64,000 nt of DNA from Cognatiyoonia sediminum (GTDB lineage: Bacteria > Pseudomonadota > Alphaproteobacteria > Rhodobacterales > Rhodobacteraceae), in the NCBI RefSeq assembly GCF_900129845.1, contig NZ_FQXB01000006.1, positions 1-64,000 of the forward strand, written 5' to 3'. The notes under the pieces are model-generated. The model searched no databases, had not been told where the DNA came from, and saw only the letters and a program-made list of their open reading frames with translations. Shown here in pieces: positions 51,149 through 59,199 of this stretch. The translations under genes were made by a program, and so were the position numbers. Numbering within the stretch: the first letter of the stretch is position 1; each line of letters opens with the position of its first letter.

Positions 51149-52177
51149 GTGAGTACTCCCATCACTTTCACTCGCCGTACATTCCTTGTTATGCCTTTGG
51201 CCCTTGCCGCCTGTAACCCGCGCGCGCAAGTCATGGAATTCCTTGGGCTTTCTATGGGGACATCCTACAAGGTTGTGGCTATCGACCACAATGGATCGCT
51301 TGAACGCCAACCGATTGAGGCTGCAATTTCTTCTGCCCTGGCTGATGTGAATGCATCCATGTCCAACTGGGATTCGGGCTCAGAAATTTCCCGCTTCAAC
51401 GCGCAATCTGGCACTTCAGAGGTCAATTTCTCACCCGATCTCGCAGAAGTGATGTCCGCTGCGGCTGACGTAAACGCAGTCAGCGCTGGCCGTTTTGACA
51501 CGACCATTGGCCCGCTGATCGAGCTTTGGGGCTTCGGTGCAAATGGTGAAAAATCCGTGCCGACCGATGCACTCCTCCAGCAAGCAATGGCCCGCTCTGG
51601 TCATGAAAACACACTTCATATCGATAACGGCTCAGCGCAGAAGAAACGCTCTGACGCGCAGGTCTATTTGGCTGGCATCGGCAAGGGATTTGGTGCTGAC
51701 AAAGTCGGCCGTGCGCTCGAAAGCTTTGGAATCACTGACTATTTGGTCGAAATTGGTGGCGATCTCTATGCCGCCGGTCGCAACCCTGACGGACTGCCGT
51801 GGCAGATCGGCATCGAGACACCGAACCCAACCAACCGCGGTATTCTAAACGTCGTTGGAGTCTCCAATATGGGCATGGCATCATCCGGCGACTACCGAAA
51901 CTACTTCGAAGTTGACGGTCAGCGCTTTTCGCATCTGATCGACCCAACAACCGGTCGCCCCGTCGATCATACAACGGCCTCTGCGACGGTTCTGGCAGAA
52001 AATGCGATGTTGGCAGATGCATGGTCCACGGCAATGCTTATATTGGGTCGCGAACAGGGCATCGCCATTGCTGATCGGCAAGGCATTGCCGTGCAGTTTG
52101 TTGAACGCGATCCGGCGGCAGCGAACCTGCAGTTCAAGACCGAAACCAGCGCGGCCTTTGATCAATTGACCGCGTAA
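51149..52177 (+). CDS. apbE: FAD:protein FMN transferase (ApbE lipoprotein)
   Basis: 342 aa from GTG 51149, chosen because GAAAGGG precedes it and the protein then opens with a twin-Arg/lipoprotein signal (TRRTFLVMPLALAAC, lipobox Cys). ATG 51074 would add 25 hydrophilic residues in front. It has GLSMGTSYKVV, SNWDSGSEISRFN, AGIGKGFGADKVG, VEIGGDLYAAG and HLIDPTTGRPVDHTTASATV, all ApbE blocks. It attaches FMN to threonines of NqrB and NqrC in the periplasm. Together with nqrM it completes the Nqr assembly set. Confidence 0.94.
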   Translation: MSTPITFTRRTFLVMPLALAACNPRAQVMEFLGLSMGTSYKVVAIDHNGSLERQPIEAAISSALADVNASMSNWDSGSEISRFNAQSGTSEVNFSPDLAEVMSAAADVNAVSAGRFDTTIGPLIELWGFGANGEKSVPTDALLQQAMARSGHENTLHIDNGSAQKKRSDAQVYLAGIGKGFGADKVGRALESFGITDYLVEIGGDLYAAGRNPDGLPWQIGIETPNPTNRGILNVVGVSNMGMASSGDYRNYFEVDGQRFSHLIDPTTGRPVDHTTASATVLAENAMLADAWSTAMLILGREQGIAIADRQGIAVQFVERDPAAANLQFKTETSAAFDQLTA

Positions 52178-52192
52178 CCCGCAAGGATTGCC

Positions 52193-52435
52193 ATGGCCAC
52201 CTTTGCCCTGACCTTCTCCATCCTCCTCTTAGTCATGCTCGGCATGGCTGTGGGCGTGATATTCATGGACAAGCGGATCAAGGGCAGCTGCGGAGGTCTG
52301 AATGCCATCGGTGAAGGCAACGAATGCCTTGTCTGCAATAAAGAGATCGATCCAGATTCACCGCTGCGCGAACGGCTGCAATGCCCGCGTGCACGTAAGA
52401 TGCTCGAACGCGCAGGTTTGGACGCAGACGCTTAA
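52193..52435 (+). CDS. nqrM: Na+-NQR maturation protein NqrM
   Basis: 80-aa small protein with one helix (about 5-27) and the Cys-rich DUF539 pattern CGGLNAIGEGNECLVC. NqrM is needed to build the iron centre between NqrD and NqrE. It starts 15 bp after apbE. Its stop overlaps the convergent small membrane gene by 4 bp. Confidence 0.92.
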   Translation: MATFALTFSILLLVMLGMAVGVIFMDKRIKGSCGGLNAIGEGNECLVCNKEIDPDSPLRERLQCPRARKMLERAGLDADA

Positions 52436-52614
52436 CTCACGTCCAGCGGAACAAAACCCAAGGTTAGCAGTCCTGCAGCGGCGATGCAGCCGTATACCCA
52501 ATATTGGTATCGCGGTCCCTCAGCCTTCCAAACGCGCCGGTATTGAAACCCGCAAAAGCAGGTTATCACAAAGATCGTCGTGGCAAGGGTAGGGGTAAGC
52601 GTCAGGTGATCCAT
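52432..52614 (-). CDS. Small two-helix membrane protein
   Basis: 60 aa with two hydrophobic segments (about 10-24 and 38-54) joined by a basic/aromatic loop (FQYRRVWKAEGPRYQYW). No family recognised. It ends in overlap with nqrM, which suggests dense packing rather than chance, but the evidence for translation is only the clean membrane-protein pattern. Confidence 0.5.
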   Translation of the reverse strand: MDHLTLTPTLATTIFVITCFCGFQYRRVWKAEGPRYQYWVYGCIAAAGLLTLGFVPLDVS

Positions 52615-52664
52615 GCGATGTCCCTACTGCAGCCGCCCACAAAACGCCATTCCATTTCAACGAC

Positions 52665-52696
52665 AAAGCCCGACACGATGTGCCGGGCTTTTCTTT
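52665..52696. terminator. Terminator between the small membrane gene and the sulfurylase fusion
   Basis: AAAGCCCG (52665-52672) pairs with CGGGCTTT (52684-52691), with an inner CAC/GTG pair. CTTTTCTTTT follows on the plus strand. On the minus strand it lies 22 bp after the sulfurylase-fusion stop (52713), so it probably works in both directions. Confidence 0.75.
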
Positions 52697-52712
52697 TGCT
52701 TGGTTCAGGCTC

Positions 52713-54791
52713 TTAGGCTGTGATCAGCCCCATGCTTTCCAGCTTCAGAATGACCTGATGCGCGCAGTTGTCGACTTCGACATTCTCTGTCTCAACGCTC
52801 AGCTCAGGGTTTTCAGGCACATCATAAGGGTCTGAAATCCCTGTAAACTCTTTGATCTTCCCCTCACGGGCGAGCTTGTAGAGCCCCTTGCGATCCCGAC
52901 GCTCACATTCCTCGATGGACGTTGCAACATGCACCTCAACAAAGGCACCAAAGGCTTCAATATCTTCGCGCACAGCCCGACGGGTCGTAGCATAAGGCGC
53001 AATCGGCGCACAAATCGCGATCCCGCCGTTCTTGGTGATCTCGGATGCGACATAGCCGATCCGACGAATGTTCAGATCGCGGTGCTCTTTCGAAAATCCA
53101 AGCTCAGACGACAAGTTCTTCCGCACAATATCGCCATCCAGCAATGTGACCGGACGCCCGCCCATCTCCATCAGTTTCACCATCAAAGCATTGGCAATGG
53201 TGGATTTGCCGGAGCCAGAGAAACCGGTGAAGAACACAGTAAACCCTTGCTTCGCACGTGGCGGGCGAGACTTCCGCAGTTCTTCCACCACCTGCGGGAA
53301 GCTGAACCATTCGGGAATTTCCAAACCTTCGGCCAACCGGCGGCGCAATTCCGTACCAGAGATATTCAGGATCGTGACACTGTCCTTATCCTTGATCTCA
53401 TCGGCAGGTTCATATTGGGCGCGCTCTTGCACATACACCATGTGCTTAAAGTCGACCATTTCGATGCCGATTTCCTCCTGATGTTCACGGAACAAATCCT
53501 GCGCATCATAGGGGCCATAGAAATCCTCACCGGCAGAGTTCTTGCCCGGTCCAGCATGATCGCGGCCCACGATGAAATGCGTGCAGCCGTGGTTCTTGCG
53601 GATTAACCCGTGCCAAACCGCTTCGCGAGGACCAGCCATACGCATCGCCAGATTCAAAAGGCTCATCGAGGTGGTGGACGCAGGATACTGATCCAAAACC
53701 GCCTCATAACAGCGCACACGGGTGAAGTGATCAATATCGCCGGGTTTCGTCATGCCGACAACAGGGTGGATCAAAAGGTTCGCCTGCGCTTCTTTCGCTG
53801 CGCGGAACGTGAGCTCTTGGTGGGCGCGGTGCAAAGGGTTGCGGGTCTGGAACGCCACAACTTTGCGCCATCCAAGCTTGCGGAAATAGGCGCGCAATTC
53901 GTTCGGCGTGTCGCGACGGGCGCGGAAATCGTAGTGAACGGGCTGTTGAATACCGGTAATCGGCCCGCCTAAATAAATCTCGCCCGCTTGGTTGTGCAGA
54001 TAGTTCACTGCAGGGTGGGCGCTGTCATCCGCGCCAAAAACCTTCTCGGCTTCATGGGATTTGTTCGGGGTCCAACGATCCGTCACCGTCATTGTGCCAA
54101 GGATCACGCCCTCTTGGTCACGCAACGCAATATCCTGACCTAGTTCAATGCTGTCGGCAAAGTCTTTGCTGACGTCCAGCGTGATCGGCATCGGCCACAA
54201 CTCACCGGTTGTCAGGCGCATCGTGTCCACGACACTGTTGTAATCCACTTCCGTGAGGAACCCTTTCAGTGGGTTGAACCCACCGTTCATCAGCAATTCA
54301 AGGTCGCAAATCTGGCGCGGCGTCAGATCATGGCTGACAAGGTCTGCAGCGTCCATCTTCATTTTCTGGGCGCTGTCGTAAGAGACATAAAGCTCTGGAA
54401 TAGGGGCAAGATTGTCTTGCATCAGGGTTGTCCTTTGGTTGGGGGGCACATAACCGCTACTTACGCCGGTCAATTCGGCATGCAGCGCATCATATTCTTG
54501 AAATTTACGGGCAAGGAAGCGATCGGTCAGGCGAAGACGCTCCGCCGCTCCCTTAGTTGTCAGAACGTAAGCGTCACGCTTGCGCTTGTCGGCGCTGTCG
54601 CTTTTGCCAACTTTGATGTAGCCATCAGAAATCGCAGTTTTCAGCAAAGTATTGAACCGACCAAGCGAGATAGCTATGGCGGCAGCCGACGCGCGTTGCG
54701 ACGCTTCGGGGGCAATGTTCACTTGCCGAAGCAGACGAAAAAGCGTCTCTTCCTCATCAGTGATCAGATCTGGTGCCACGTCAAAACTCAA
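52713..54791 (-). CDS. sat/cysC: MarR-type regulator fused to ATP sulfurylase / APS kinase
   Basis: 692-aa frame. Residues about 10-110 are a winged-helix MarR/EPS-type domain (ISLGRFNTLLKTAISDGYIKV; LTTKGAAERLRLTDRFLARK). From Met124 follows a complete ATP sulfurylase (QTRNPLHRAH 315-324; GRDHAGPG 409-416) and an APS kinase (P-loop GFSGSGKS 523-530; DGDIVRKNLSSELG). Together the enzymes make PAPS from sulfate. The full frame starts at TTG 54791, without a clear ribosome site. Met124 (ATG 54422) has AAAGGAC upstream and is where stand-alone bifunctional enzymes begin, so two products are possible. No stop separates the parts. Two dyads lie just upstream. Confidence 0.9.
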   Translation of the reverse strand: MSFDVAPDLITDEEETLFRLLRQVNIAPEASQRASAAAIAISLGRFNTLLKTAISDGYIKVGKSDSADKRKRDAYVLTTKGAAERLRLTDRFLARKFQEYDALHAELTGVSSGYVPPNQRTTLMQDNLAPIPELYVSYDSAQKMKMDAADLVSHDLTPRQICDLELLMNGGFNPLKGFLTEVDYNSVVDTMRLTTGELWPMPITLDVSKDFADSIELGQDIALRDQEGVILGTMTVTDRWTPNKSHEAEKVFGADDSAHPAVNYLHNQAGEIYLGGPITGIQQPVHYDFRARRDTPNELRAYFRKLGWRKVVAFQTRNPLHRAHQELTFRAAKEAQANLLIHPVVGMTKPGDIDHFTRVRCYEAVLDQYPASTTSMSLLNLAMRMAGPREAVWHGLIRKNHGCTHFIVGRDHAGPGKNSAGEDFYGPYDAQDLFREHQEEIGIEMVDFKHMVYVQERAQYEPADEIKDKDSVTILNISGTELRRRLAEGLEIPEWFSFPQVVEELRKSRPPRAKQGFTVFFTGFSGSGKSTIANALMVKLMEMGGRPVTLLDGDIVRKNLSSELGFSKEHRDLNIRRIGYVASEITKNGGIAICAPIAPYATTRRAVREDIEAFGAFVEVHVATSIEECERRDRKGLYKLAREGKIKEFTGISDPYDVPENPELSVETENVEVDNCAHQVILKLESMGLITA

Positions 54792-54796
54792 ATTTT

Positions 54797-54810
54797 GTTC
54801 AATGTTGAAC
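54797..54810. promoter_or_regulatory. GTTC-N6-GAAC dyad 1 at the sulfurylase-fusion promoter
   Basis: GTTCAATGTTGAAC is a perfect 14-bp palindrome ending 5 bp before the TTG start of the MarR-sulfurylase gene. Size and position suit an autoregulating MarR dimer. Confidence 0.65.
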
Positions 54811-54829
54811 GCATTAAACTAAAAAATAT

Positions 54830-54843
54830 GTTCAGAAAAGAAC
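54830..54843. promoter_or_regulatory. GTTC-N6-GAAC dyad 2 at the sulfurylase-fusion promoter
   Basis: GTTCAGAAAAGAAC repeats the GTTC-N6-GAAC layout of dyad 1, displaced by exactly 33 bp. On the minus strand the -35-like TTGTTC overlaps it, and a -10-like TAGTTT lies 18 bp further on, between the dyads. Confidence 0.6.
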
Positions 54844-54911
54844 AAACTTTGGTTGTTTTGATGAAAATCCGCGTCTGACCAGGTTTTCGCAACATTAAAC
54901 TGCGAAGTTAG

Positions 54912-55916
54912 CTATTTGGCGGCACCCACCGATGGCGCTACCGCCGGTTCGTAAGGTGATAGACTATCGCGAACGACATCAACCTCATAAGACTTCAGAA
55001 CCGGCAGAGCCGTTTCCAACTTGGTGAAGGGCACACCCGAACGGCTTTTGGACAGCCTTTGCAACGTCGCGAGCGTCCAACGGGGCAGCATCTCAACTGT
55101 TGCATCCCCCAAGAACAGCGTTTCCACCCAAAGGTCGGACGATGAGATCAAGTCATGCTGATCAAGCAGGATATGATGATAGGTGACCGTACGGATATCC
55201 TCATCAATCGTTATTTTTTTATTTTCCACCAATGACTTAGCACTTGCAAAAACATCGGCATTCCCAAAGTAAACCTGACACATTTCGGAGGTTACCGCCA
55301 CGCGGTGCTGCGGAGAGAGCCTTACTGTTTTGGACGGACGACCAGGACCAAGGGCGTCTGCCTCAAATTCAATGGGGCGGAGGTGCGGTTTTTGTGTAAG
55401 CGCGTCCGAATCCAAACGCCTGCGTCCGATCCATGTGATTGGTTTCGGTAGGCCGCTGGCCGTCAGCACCAAATCACCAACCTCCAGCGCCTCCACTGGC
55501 TTGGGGCCGTTTGGCGTGTCAATGAGGGTGCCGTCGGCAAAACAAACGTAATCCGGCAAATCCTCCAAAGGATCAGGAGGGGCAGGGATAATACTATTGT
55601 TGGTGTTCTCAATAGTCTCACCGACATCCACCGCCCCTTCGGTCAAGATCATGTACGGGGTGAACTGCCACTGGACCAACGTAAAGGTGACCGGCACACC
55701 GCCAACGTCCCCAGAATAGGTCTCGAATACTTGGAAGTTCGTGGAGTCCCCAATAAAAAATGGAATACCGCTGACGTCTAATTGCGGACCGGTCGCATCG
55801 TTTCCTTCTAGATTTGGGTCATCGTCGATCACATCAACAGTGAATGACCCGGTAACGGTCACGTCCGTCGCCCCTAACGGGTCCGCATTGAGAGAATAAA
55901 TTATGACGGTGGGCAT
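54912..55916 (-). CDS. Hint-domain protein 2
   Basis: 334 aa. The N-terminal ~125 residues are beta-rich and acidic ([23 protein letters not shown]). The Hint module begins at the Cys in [29 protein letters not shown], continues [11 protein letters not shown] and [13 protein letters not shown], then LSPQHRVAV. It is the closest of the three to the classical Rhodobacterales Hint_2 proteins, whose N-terminal parts often belong to exported surface proteins. No signal peptide is seen. Confidence 0.85.
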   Translation of the reverse strand: MPTVIIYSLNADPLGATDVTVTGSFTVDVIDDDPNLEGNDATGPQLDVSGIPFFIGDSTNFQVFETYSGDVGGVPVTFTLVQWQFTPYMILTEGAVDVGETIENTNNSIIPAPPDPLEDLPDYVCFADGTLIDTPNGPKPVEALEVGDLVLTASGLPKPITWIGRRRLDSDALTQKPHLRPIEFEADALGPGRPSKTVRLSPQHRVAVTSEMCQVYFGNADVFASAKSLVENKKITIDEDIRTVTYHHILLDQHDLISSSDLWVETLFLGDATVEMLPRWTLATLQRLSKSRSGVPFTKLETALPVLKSYEVDVVRDSLSPYEPAVAPSVGAAK

Positions 55917-56015
55917 TTGATCATCCAGTATTCGCAGTCTCTCACCGACAAGTTAGATTATCCTTAACAGAACAATCCCAACCCGCAAAGCGACTACAAC
56001 TGGAGATGATCAGGC

Positions 56016-56957
56016 CTATTCGTTCTCAGCGAGGAACTTCTCAGCATCCAAAGCCGCCATACAACCCATTCCCGCCGAGGTGACCGCCTGCCGATAGATG
56101 TGATCGGTCAGATCGCCAGCCGCAAACACCCCGGGAATGGCCGTTCTTGTAGAACCAGTTTCCACCTTCACATAGCCTCCCATATGGGTTTCCAATTGGT
56201 CTTTCACCAGCTCCGAAGCTGGAGCATGACCGATCGCAACAAACACGCCCTTGCACGGGATTTCTGTGATCTCACCGGTCTTGGTGTGTTTGACCTTCAC
56301 GCCTTCCACGCCCAGCGGGCTGTCAGCGCCAATCACTTCATCAACCTCATGGAACCAAAGTGGCTCGATCTTTTCGTTCTTGAATAAACGATCCTGCAGG
56401 ATCTTCTCCGCCCGCAATTCGTCGCGGCGATGGATCAATGTCACCTTGGAAGCAAAGTTCGTCAGGAACAGCGCCTCTTCCACGGCCGTATTCCCGCCAC
56501 CAACAACGACAATCTCCTGCCCGCGATAAAAGAACCCGTCGCAGGTCGCACAAGCGGAAACACCAAACCCTTTGAACGTCTCTTCAGAAGGCAGTCCCAG
56601 CCACTTTGCTCGCGCACCGGTGCACAAAATCACGGCATCCGCCGTATATGCGGTCCCACTATCGGATTGCGCGGTGAACGGTCGGTTTTGCAAATCAAGA
56701 CTGGTGATAATGTCGCCAATGATCTCGCATCCCATGGCGCGCGCATGGGCTTCCATCCGCACCATCAGGTCAGGCCCTTGCACCTCTGTATCGCCAGGCC
56801 AGTTTTCAACTTCGGTCGTGGTCGTCAATTGCCCGCCGGGCTCAATCCCCTGCACCAAAATCGGTTCCAACATCGCACGAGAGGCATAAACACCAGCGGA
56901 ATATCCAGCTGGGCCGGAGCCGATGATCAGTACTTTGGTATGGCGGGTTTCGGACAT
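56016..56957 (-). CDS. trxB: Thioredoxin reductase
   Basis: 313 aa from ATG 56957, the usual TrxB N-terminus ([22 protein letters not shown]); the longer frame to 57092 has no support. Redox-active disulfide [17 protein letters not shown] motif [17 protein letters not shown]-terminal FAD motif [21 protein letters not shown]. It transfers electrons from NADPH to thioredoxin in the cytoplasm. Divergent from the Lrp-type gene. Confidence 0.96.
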   Translation of the reverse strand: MSETRHTKVLIIGSGPAGYSAGVYASRAMLEPILVQGIEPGGQLTTTTEVENWPGDTEVQGPDLMVRMEAHARAMGCEIIGDIITSLDLQNRPFTAQSDSGTAYTADAVILCTGARAKWLGLPSEETFKGFGVSACATCDGFFYRGQEIVVVGGGNTAVEEALFLTNFASKVTLIHRRDELRAEKILQDRLFKNEKIEPLWFHEVDEVIGADSPLGVEGVKVKHTKTGEITEIPCKGVFVAIGHAPASELVKDQLETHMGGYVKVETGSTRTAIPGVFAAGDLTDHIYRQAVTSAGMGCMAALDAEKFLAENE

Positions 56958-57065
56958 TGGGGCAGCCTTGTTTTTGGAGTGTGCTAACCCGATATAATGG
57001 CCCAACAAAACAGAGGGAAGCCCCGCCAAAGACTTCTCTTGAACATTCAATAGAGATATGATCTT

Positions 57066-57090
57066 GCGCAATATTGAAATATTATTGCGC
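57066..57090. promoter_or_regulatory. Lrp-type inverted repeat between trxB and the Lrp gene
   Basis: GCGCAATA (57066-57073) and TATTGCGC (57083-57090) form an 8-bp inverted repeat with an AT-rich centre. It lies 46 bp before the Lrp-type ATG. A second palindrome, TTGAACATTCAA, is at 57039-57050. It fits an autoregulatory operator (inference). Confidence 0.6.
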
Positions 57091-57136
57091 ACTCGCTCAG
57101 ATCAGCGTATCATTCGACAAAATCCAGGGGGACGCC

Positions 57137-57637
57137 ATGCCAGGCACTAAACTAGACGACATCGATCGTATGATTCTTGCTGAATTGCAGGCGGATGGTC
57201 GGATGACGAATGTTGAATTGGCCAAACGCGTTGGGATTTCCGCGCCTCCCTGTCTGCGTCGTGTGCGCACACTGGAAGAGCAAGGGTTCGTACGCGGTTA
57301 TCATGCCAACGTAGACCCGCGCGAACTGGGTTTTGAAGTGCAGGTCTTCGCAATGGTCGGTCTGGTCAGTCAGGCTGAAGCGGATTTGTCCGCTTTCGAA
57401 GAGCTGTGCCAAGGTTGGCCGCTGGTTCGAGAATGTCACATGCTCAACGGCGAAGTGGATTTTATCCTGAAATGCGTGGCGCCCGACCTACGCACCTTCC
57501 AACGTTTCCTAACCGAAGAACTCACCAGTGCGGACAACGTCGCATCGGTGAAGACATCGCTTGTTATCCGAGGGGCGAAAGACGAACCCGGCGTGCCATT
57601 TGATGTGCTTGAAGAGCGCCTCGCGAAAGAGGCCTAA
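57137..57637 (+). CDS. Lrp/AsnC-family regulator
   Basis: 166 aa from ATG 57137 with GGGGG-rich AGGGGGAC upstream. AsnC helix-turn-helix at about residues 5-60 (DDIDRMILAELQADGRMTNVELAKRVGIS; RVRTLEEQGFVRGYHA), then the ligand-sensing RAM domain. Distinct from the putR-like protein at 3201. Its stop overlaps the convergent Hint gene by 4 bp. Target genes are unknown; it may control itself and possibly trxB. Confidence 0.9.
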   Translation: MPGTKLDDIDRMILAELQADGRMTNVELAKRVGISAPPCLRRVRTLEEQGFVRGYHANVDPRELGFEVQVFAMVGLVSQAEADLSAFEELCQGWPLVRECHMLNGEVDFILKCVAPDLRTFQRFLTEELTSADNVASVKTSLVIRGAKDEPGVPFDVLEERLAKEA

Positions 57638-58431
57638 ATCGTCTCGAAGATATCCAAGTCTTTCAACCGCAAGCGCGGATGGATCATGGAGCCAAAATCA
57701 CCGAACGCGATCTTGTGTGGGAACAGCGACATAAGCAGCTGCTGATACTCCGGCAACAGGTTCAACGTGTGCAACGCGCCGGGATGCAGGCTCTCGACTT
57801 CAATCCCATTCACCGACACACGCTCGTGCTGCTCAAAACCGATCTGATACACATTGACCGGCGATGCTGGCGTGAGTGAGATGAATTGTGACTGATCGAC
57901 AAAATCCGCAGCAGGAATGAAGGCTGCATCTGATCCTGTCAGGGTCCGAATACCTGTTGTCTTATGCAGAATACGCGCAGCGGGCCCCAGCACCAAATCA
58001 GGCGTCGGGCGACCCAAGCCAAAAGAGTCAGCCGGAATCCGCGTCATACTGCAACTCTCTGGCCGCATGTTTTCGTAATTTGGAACAAGCGTCATCGACC
58101 CCTTCCAAAGAAGGGTCTGCAACCCGCTTGAGGACGTCATGACTTGATCACCCGGCAAAAGGTCTTCCACAGCCGTGGGGCCAAGCGCTGTTTGAAGGAT
58201 CGCCCCGCGTCCAAGTACACCAAAGCAATCTTCAAATGCTTTTACCGCCGGTGCCAAACGCGTGACGTATTCAATTTCGTTGGAGGAGTTCAGATGGGCG
58301 ATCTCATAGCGGCGCATCAGAGGCCGTGAGCGCACAGATCGCCCATCTTGACTAGCATACCGATCCGTTTGGACCGATGAGGAATAATTTTCCGTCGCGA
58401 GGCCTGCGACGGTGGAGAGGGTCGTGTCCAT
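57634..58431 (-). CDS. Hint-domain protein 3 (divergent)
   Basis: 265 aa from ATG 58431 (AAAGG 8 nt upstream). Its Hint region is less typical: FEDCFGVLGRGAILQTALGPTAVEDLLPGDQVMTSSSGLQTLLWKG, later PDLVLGPAARILHKT and VESLHPGALHTL. The start block keeps a Cys but lacks CFxxGT; the PGD motif and the overall order remain. The N-terminal ~70 residues contain RRYEIAHLNSSNEIEYVTRLAP. Function unknown. Confidence 0.75.
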   Translation of the reverse strand: MDTTLSTVAGLATENYSSSVQTDRYASQDGRSVRSRPLMRRYEIAHLNSSNEIEYVTRLAPAVKAFEDCFGVLGRGAILQTALGPTAVEDLLPGDQVMTSSSGLQTLLWKGSMTLVPNYENMRPESCSMTRIPADSFGLGRPTPDLVLGPAARILHKTTGIRTLTGSDAAFIPAADFVDQSQFISLTPASPVNVYQIGFEQHERVSVNGIEVESLHPGALHTLNLLPEYQQLLMSLFPHKIAFGDFGSMIHPRLRLKDLDIFETI

Positions 58432-58654
58432 GTGGCGCACCTTTCGGTTTGTCACAAAAGCCGGCCCCCACCGGCAACTTCTGAGGAGCGTTGCTGTTGA
58501 TACGAAAATGGCAAAAACGGGTTAACAGAGTCAAAATTTGCCCGACTTCAGCGTGGAGTAGAGACCAATCGACCCCTCGGCGCGGTCATTGTTTACGTCA
58601 CGAGATCAAGGCTGCCACATTTGCTGAGAATCGGCATCGCTTGCGACCAGAATC
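58432..58654. other. Spacer upstream of Hint protein 3
   Basis: No coding sequence recognised. It should hold the promoter of the minus-strand Hint gene, but I found no clear -35/-10 pair, repeat or RNA-like structure. Confidence 0.4.
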
Positions 58655-58682
58655 AAAAAAGCCCGGTCGCGATGGACCGGGC
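58655..58682 (-). terminator. Intrinsic terminator for the small gene at 58736
   Basis: GCCCGGTC (58661-58668) pairs with GACCGGGC (58675-58682). The AAAAAA at 58655-58660 is TTTTTT on the minus strand, directly after the hairpin. It lies 54 bp beyond the stop of the 62-aa gene. Confidence 0.85.
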
Positions 58683-58735
58683 AAAGTGCGTTGCCCTGAG
58701 GCAGGCAAACGAGGGAATTCGGGGAATCTGGGAGA

Positions 58736-58924
58736 TTAAGCGCTGACAGCTTCCATCATCCAGGATGGTATCGGGGCCAATGACACACAAATTTCGCGAC
58801 CTTCAGCGTCCGTCCGGCGAGAGATAAACGCTTTGCGCCGCGCGCCACGTTCCCATGGCATTTGCACATCGCACTCAGCGGCGGCTTTGATTGTGTTTTC
58901 GATCCAGCGCTTCTTCGTTTTCAT
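58736..58924 (-). CDS. Conserved small hypothetical protein
   Basis: 62-aa basic protein (KTKKRWIENTIKAAAECDVQMPWERGARRKAFISRR) ending PSWMMEAVSA. I recall similar 60-residue proteins in Rhodobacterales but no function. A good terminator follows, and the sequence is soluble with no signal. A role in DNA or RNA binding is possible from its charge but unproven. Confidence 0.7.
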   Translation of the reverse strand: MKTKKRWIENTIKAAAECDVQMPWERGARRKAFISRRTDAEGREICVSLAPIPSWMMEAVSA

Positions 58925-59083
58925 CAGGCTGCTCCATCCTCAATGTTGGTGCCGTATTTGTTTCGGCGTTGAGAACAATCTGATCTCCAGTTTTGGCATC
59001 AGTTGGGCAGCGACGATTTTTTTTCGAAACTTTTTTTCGCGAATTGCCAAAGCACCCGTTTTTCCGTGTCGGCATTGCGCGAA

Positions 59084-59101
59084 GCCCTTATAAACAAGGG
59101 C
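59084..59101. other. Small hairpin in the 58925-59199 spacer
   Basis: GCCCTT (59084-59089) pairs with AAGGGC (59096-59101). It lies in a spacer that also has two T-runs with TTTTTTTCG at 59019-59038. No gene is recognised here; two plus-strand frames crossing into pgeF look like noise. The hairpin could terminate the minus-strand pgeF transcript. Confidence 0.35.
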
Positions 59102-59199
59102 CTACGGGCCGGAACGGAAACAAAAAAGCAGATTCAAAGTTCATTGTTTCGGAAATTGAGGCAATCCTACGGCGGCCTTTCGCCCCAATCCTGCCCAGA

